From positions 21,440,248 to 21,504,247 of the forward strand of contig OY987266.1 of assembly GCA_963920665.1 (NCBI GenBank): a stretch of 64,000 bases of DNA, written 5' to 3'. Position 1 is the stretch's first letter. Every line of letters begins with the position of its first letter. This document shows positions 61,203 to 64,000 of this stretch, in pieces. Below the pieces are notes generated by a model. It was given only the letters and a program-made list of their open reading frames with translations. It was not told where the DNA came from and did no database searches. The DNA is from Straminergon stramineum. Taxonomy: Eukaryota; Streptophyta; Bryopsida; Hypnales; Calliergonaceae. A program made the translations under genes and the position numbers.

Positions 61203-61430
61203 CCATGCATTTTATATTGACCATAATTATGTAACTTCTAAATTTGTGCAAAAACTTGTCGTGGTGAAATCAATCTTTCTTCTAAAATAGTGAGTTGTTT
61301 GACAGATGGTATTATCAAATTTCTATATATATTTTTAGGAGCAAAATATAATGAGATTTTCTTTTTCTTAATTGCATTTAAACATTGATTGCAAATATAC
61401 AATGCTTTATTTTTAAAATGATAAAATCAC
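61203..61430 (-). pseudogene. Helentron N-terminal region, part before the LTR insertion
   Basis: Minus-strand codons read LYICNQCLNAIKKKKISLYF, then VKQLTILEERLISPRQVFAQ, then NYGQYKMHG up to the CCATG target. LT.LEERLI..R..F.QI is a signature of the Helitron N-terminal domain, and the C-x2-C is its zinc-finger-like element. One stop lies after FAQI. Confidence 0.85.
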
Positions 61431-61705
61431 ATTGTAAGAAAGATTTTATTGTATCTTGCAATGCAAATGTTAATATACTGCAAAGTTTCAAAAAATGTAA
61501 TCTTTGACGTACAAAATATACATAAATTGGTACATCATTTATTTCTTCATTAAATCTAATAAAAATTCTCTTTGTTGTTGATAGTGCTTTAGTGTCTTTA
61601 TTTATTTATTTATTTTTCCATTTTTTGATTTATTTAATGATTTATGAGTAAAATTATATGTTTTTTTTATTTTTGTTTTTTGATTCTATTCATTTTACAT
61701 TCAAA

Positions 61706-62032
61706 TCATTTTTTTGATGTCATTGAAATAATTTGAAGATTAGCTTTTCCAACTACTTCGGTTTGTATTTCATTTTGTATAATCTTGTCTGTAATGTAAG
61801 ATGTTTTCATATTGTTGAATTTGTTAATATTTTTTGAATCAATTTTTTGTTTATGTTTTATATACTTTAAGAATTTTATAACTTGATTACATGTTAGTTT
61901 GGTATTTGGGAAAACTTCCAAAAAATGATTTGCTTTTATTTCAAAATTATAAGTTTTAAAATCATTCAAGATTGTTTCAATACATGAATCGTATTCTTTC
62001 CAATTTGTACAAGACCGTTTTCTAGTTTGCAT
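61706..62032 (-). pseudogene. Helentron linker between OTU and Rep
   Basis: A 108-codon frame rich in Lys, Asn and Ile lies between the OTU domain and the Helitron N-terminal region on the same strand. It contains FLEVFPNTKLTCNQVIKFLK, which is not recognised. It probably belongs to the same large protein. Confidence 0.5.
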
Positions 62033-62514
62033 ACTACATTTGCCATTAAGACTTGTATAATCTTTTTCATTACTTTCAATAGAGTGGTGAGCAATACTTG
62101 TATTGATTTTTTTAATTTTTTTTAATTTTTAATAAATTCATATGTCTAGTTACTTGTTGAATAGTAATATTTAGATTATTATATGAAGACATAAATTTTT
62201 TGACTATTTCGATATTAGTTAAACATGGATTTTTCATTAAATTTTTTTATTTTATCATTCATTTCAACTAACCAATATATCCTTTTAGATTTTTTAATGT
62301 CATGATTTATATTGTAACAATTATTGAATGTGATAGGATTTTCAAAGTAAATATTACGTTTACATTAATTATTTTTTGAATTGGTTAAAAGATTGAATTT
62401 GGTATTTATATCATTTTTTGTTTCTGATTGTGTTAAGTTTGTTTTACGTCTTGAATTCCATTGAGTTTGCATTTGTTCTTCTATTGATTCTTTAAAATTA
62501 ATGTCTTCATATTC

Positions 62515-63060
62515 TTAATCCAAATCTATAATATCATTTTGCGTTGTTTCAATTGATATTTGAACATGTGTTAAACCATCTAAAACTTCAATTGGTTCAA
62601 AATGTCTACTTTTGAAAGCTAAATGCAATGTTTCATTATTAAATTCTCTACCAAAAGTACTAAAAATTATTCCATTTAAAAAATTCCAAATACTAATTTG
62701 TTTTTTCAAATAATTAGATATCCACTTAATTGCAATAAAATCACCCCACAATACTCCAATAGTAGCACTTATTGACATTTTCTCTATATATTGATCTTCA
62801 TTTAAAACTACTCAATTTTGCCAATCATGTAGAAAAGATTCATTTCATTCCATTGATCAAGTTTTACATGCCTTTGGAGTATTCATTGCTAAACATTGTT
62901 TTAAATGGTGCATTACGTTTATTCGCAAATTTGTTGATGATTATGATTCAATATATCATAGTAAGTATGCAATAGAATCAAATAAACAATCTCCTACATT
63001 ATATTTGTAACTTGTATTGCGTCGAAGATTATAACATTTCAATTTCTCATCTAATTTTGC
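62515..63060 (-). pseudogene. OTU-like cysteine protease domain of the Helentron
   Basis: Minus-strand codons near 62950-63000 read VGDCLFDSIAYLL, the OTU catalytic motif with aspartate and cysteine. They are followed by LRINVMHHLKQCL (62880-62935) and, in the open frame 62515-62778, by IEKMSISATIGVLWGDFIAI, matching the 'M.....WGD...I.A' block, and HFEPIEVL, which holds the expected catalytic histidine. OTU proteases cleave ubiquitin chains; their role in Helentrons is unknown. Several stops separate the parts. Residues of the triad are still present. Confidence 0.8.
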
Positions 63061-63375
63061 GATGCCATCATACAAATACAAAATTTTCCACAAATTATAC
63101 AAACCTATACAAAATCATTATAGTAAAAATTTACAAATATACAAATATATCTGCAAAAGCAATGTAAAAATATGAATTTAATAAAACAAATTTATTGAAA
63201 TGAAATTCAAATAAAAGTACAAAGTACATACAATTACTTCTTGTTTTTTTATCACTTGTATCATTCAACTTCTATTTCACACTTGGTCGAGAGTGTGATG
63301 GGGTTGCAATGATATTTGCAAGTTCTTCAAAAGTTGGAATGACATCCTCCACATAAGTTGGAGTGACATCTTCTA

Positions 63376-63765
63376 CTAGAGTAGAAGAAAAAAAGGCATG
63401 CATTGAGGAGAAACAAAATCTAAACTATTATTTGCTAAAACCAGCTCACTACATGATGCTTCATCTCCATGATATTTTTCAAAACCAACTAAACGTGAAG
63501 TTGGTGTCAATTGAAACTTTCCAATGATGTGGATCTTGGATAAGATTATAATTTGTACCTTTCTTATTTCGCTCAAAAAATCTACTCCCAACATATGAAT
63601 AATAGTTGACAACCATGGTCCTTCAATAGACACTTCAATATCTCATGTATCTTGTGTATTGATTTTACCTCGAAGAAAAGTTTATTGTTCTATTGCTTGG
63701 TTGTGTTGGCAATTCTTGCAAAAAAACTCTTCAACAGATACCATAGTTACATTATTTTGCCAATT
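63376..63765 (-). pseudogene. Possible RPA-like OB-fold fragment upstream of the OTU domain
   Basis: The open frame at 63376-63633, extended upstream across two stops to codons SVEEFFCKNCQHNQAI, reads INTQDT.DIEVSIEGPWLST, HMLGVDFL and HIIGKFQLTPTSRL. The order C-x2-C, then strand-rich 'D.T..I.V...G', then '.GK.QL..TS' is suggestive of an RPA70-type OB fold. Canonical plant Helitrons carry RPA-like proteins. Similarity is weak and read by eye; the fragment may instead be an unrelated exon. Confidence 0.4.
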
Positions 63766-63769
63766 GATA

Positions 63770-64000
63770 AACTAAACAAATGCACTTAAAAAGGGGAACA
63801 ATTGGATTGAGAATTGATAATTCTCCAATGATCTGTAAAATTTTATATACAAATATTTCAAATTTCAAATTCAAATCAATATCAATATCAAAATATAGAA
63901 ACATTTAAAACAAAAATACACAACTCTCTAAGATTCTCAAATGAAGTACCAGAGTTTGTTACTTGGCCATGAATTTTGATCAAATGGTCATGTTTTTCTT
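63770..64000. other. AT-rich right edge
   Basis: A short minus-strand open stretch at about 63915-64000 reads EKHDHLIKIHGQVTNSG and may continue beyond the window. Nothing can be assigned. Confidence 0.25.

Larger units (their letters stand above)
54400..63765 (-). mobile_element. Helentron-like Helitron, decayed, with OTU, Rep, helicase and endonuclease
   Basis: On the minus strand, in translation order, I read: a possible OB-fold fragment (63376-63765), OTU protease (62515-63060), linker (61706-62032), Helitron N-terminal region (61203-61430 continuing at 58484-59044), HUH nuclease (57750-58007), Rep C-terminal part (56900-57576), Pif1-type helicase (55150-56500) and EEP endonuclease (54400-55080). 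Helitrons move by rolling-circle replication. Variants with an endonuclease after the helicase, and OTU domains, are called Helentrons and are best known outside land plants. Many stops and slips make the copy inactive. Its outer ends were not found. A solo LTR (59045-61202) interrupts it. Confidence 0.85.

Overview
The window reads as a land-plant nuclear chromosome segment dominated by transposable-element debris. Plant-style GT..AG introns, a plant-type casein kinase 1 exon, a B3 DNA-binding domain and CACTA elements all point that way. The combination of a piggyBac transposase, a Helentron-like Helitron and very AT-rich spacers suggests a plant outside the flowering plants (bryophyte, lycophyte or fern grade). 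That placement is inference; no species is claimed.

Only one host gene looks intact: a 14-exon, plus-strand homologue of CCDC93 at about 36.6-42.7 kb. CCDC93 is a coiled-coil subunit of the endosomal CCC (COMMD/CCDC22/CCDC93) recycling complex. All intron phases join into a 521-residue protein.

Layout. 0-3.4 kb: minus-strand exons of an unrecognised acidic protein, running off the left edge, with a 321-bp tandem duplication in its large intron. 3.8-7.9 kb: a broken MULE-like transposase with zinc-finger, DDE and SWIM-like parts. 8.8-11.5 kb: a broken piggyBac transposase. 13.3-13.6 kb: a B3-domain fragment. 16.1-16.9 kb: a 180-bp tandem repeat. 17.4-17.5 kb: a lone casein kinase 1 exon. 18.5-18.85 kb: a second decayed MULE fragment. 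20.85-22.97 kb: a ~189-bp satellite with a GC-rich palindrome in each unit. 30.58-36.08 kb: a 5.5-kb non-coding CACTA element holding a 732-bp TIR element. 44.9 and 47.9 kb: CACTA-type MITEs. 46.8-47.66 kb: Ty3/gypsy integrase debris. 49.2-50.3 kb: a 1.08-kb foldback element. 52.9-53.7 kb: an inverted duplication of a small coding segment.

54.4-63.8 kb, minus strand: the most unusual element. It is a decayed Helitron with, in translation order, a possible RPA-like OB fold, an OTU cysteine protease, the Helitron N-terminal region, HUH Rep, Pif1-type helicase and an EEP endonuclease. Helicase plus endonuclease and OTU is the Helentron plan rather than the canonical plant Helitron plan. A 2158-bp solo LTR sits inside its conserved N-terminal region, and a CACTA MITE sits inside the LTR.

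Six element insertions have target-site duplications that can be read directly: CCATG, TTAA, TTGT and three 3-bp CACTA TSDs (AAA, AGT, ATC). A seventh (TAT, for the 5.5-kb CACTA) depends on accepting a mutated left terminus. Apart from CCDC93, essentially every long coding trace belongs to a mobile element or is a gene fragment.
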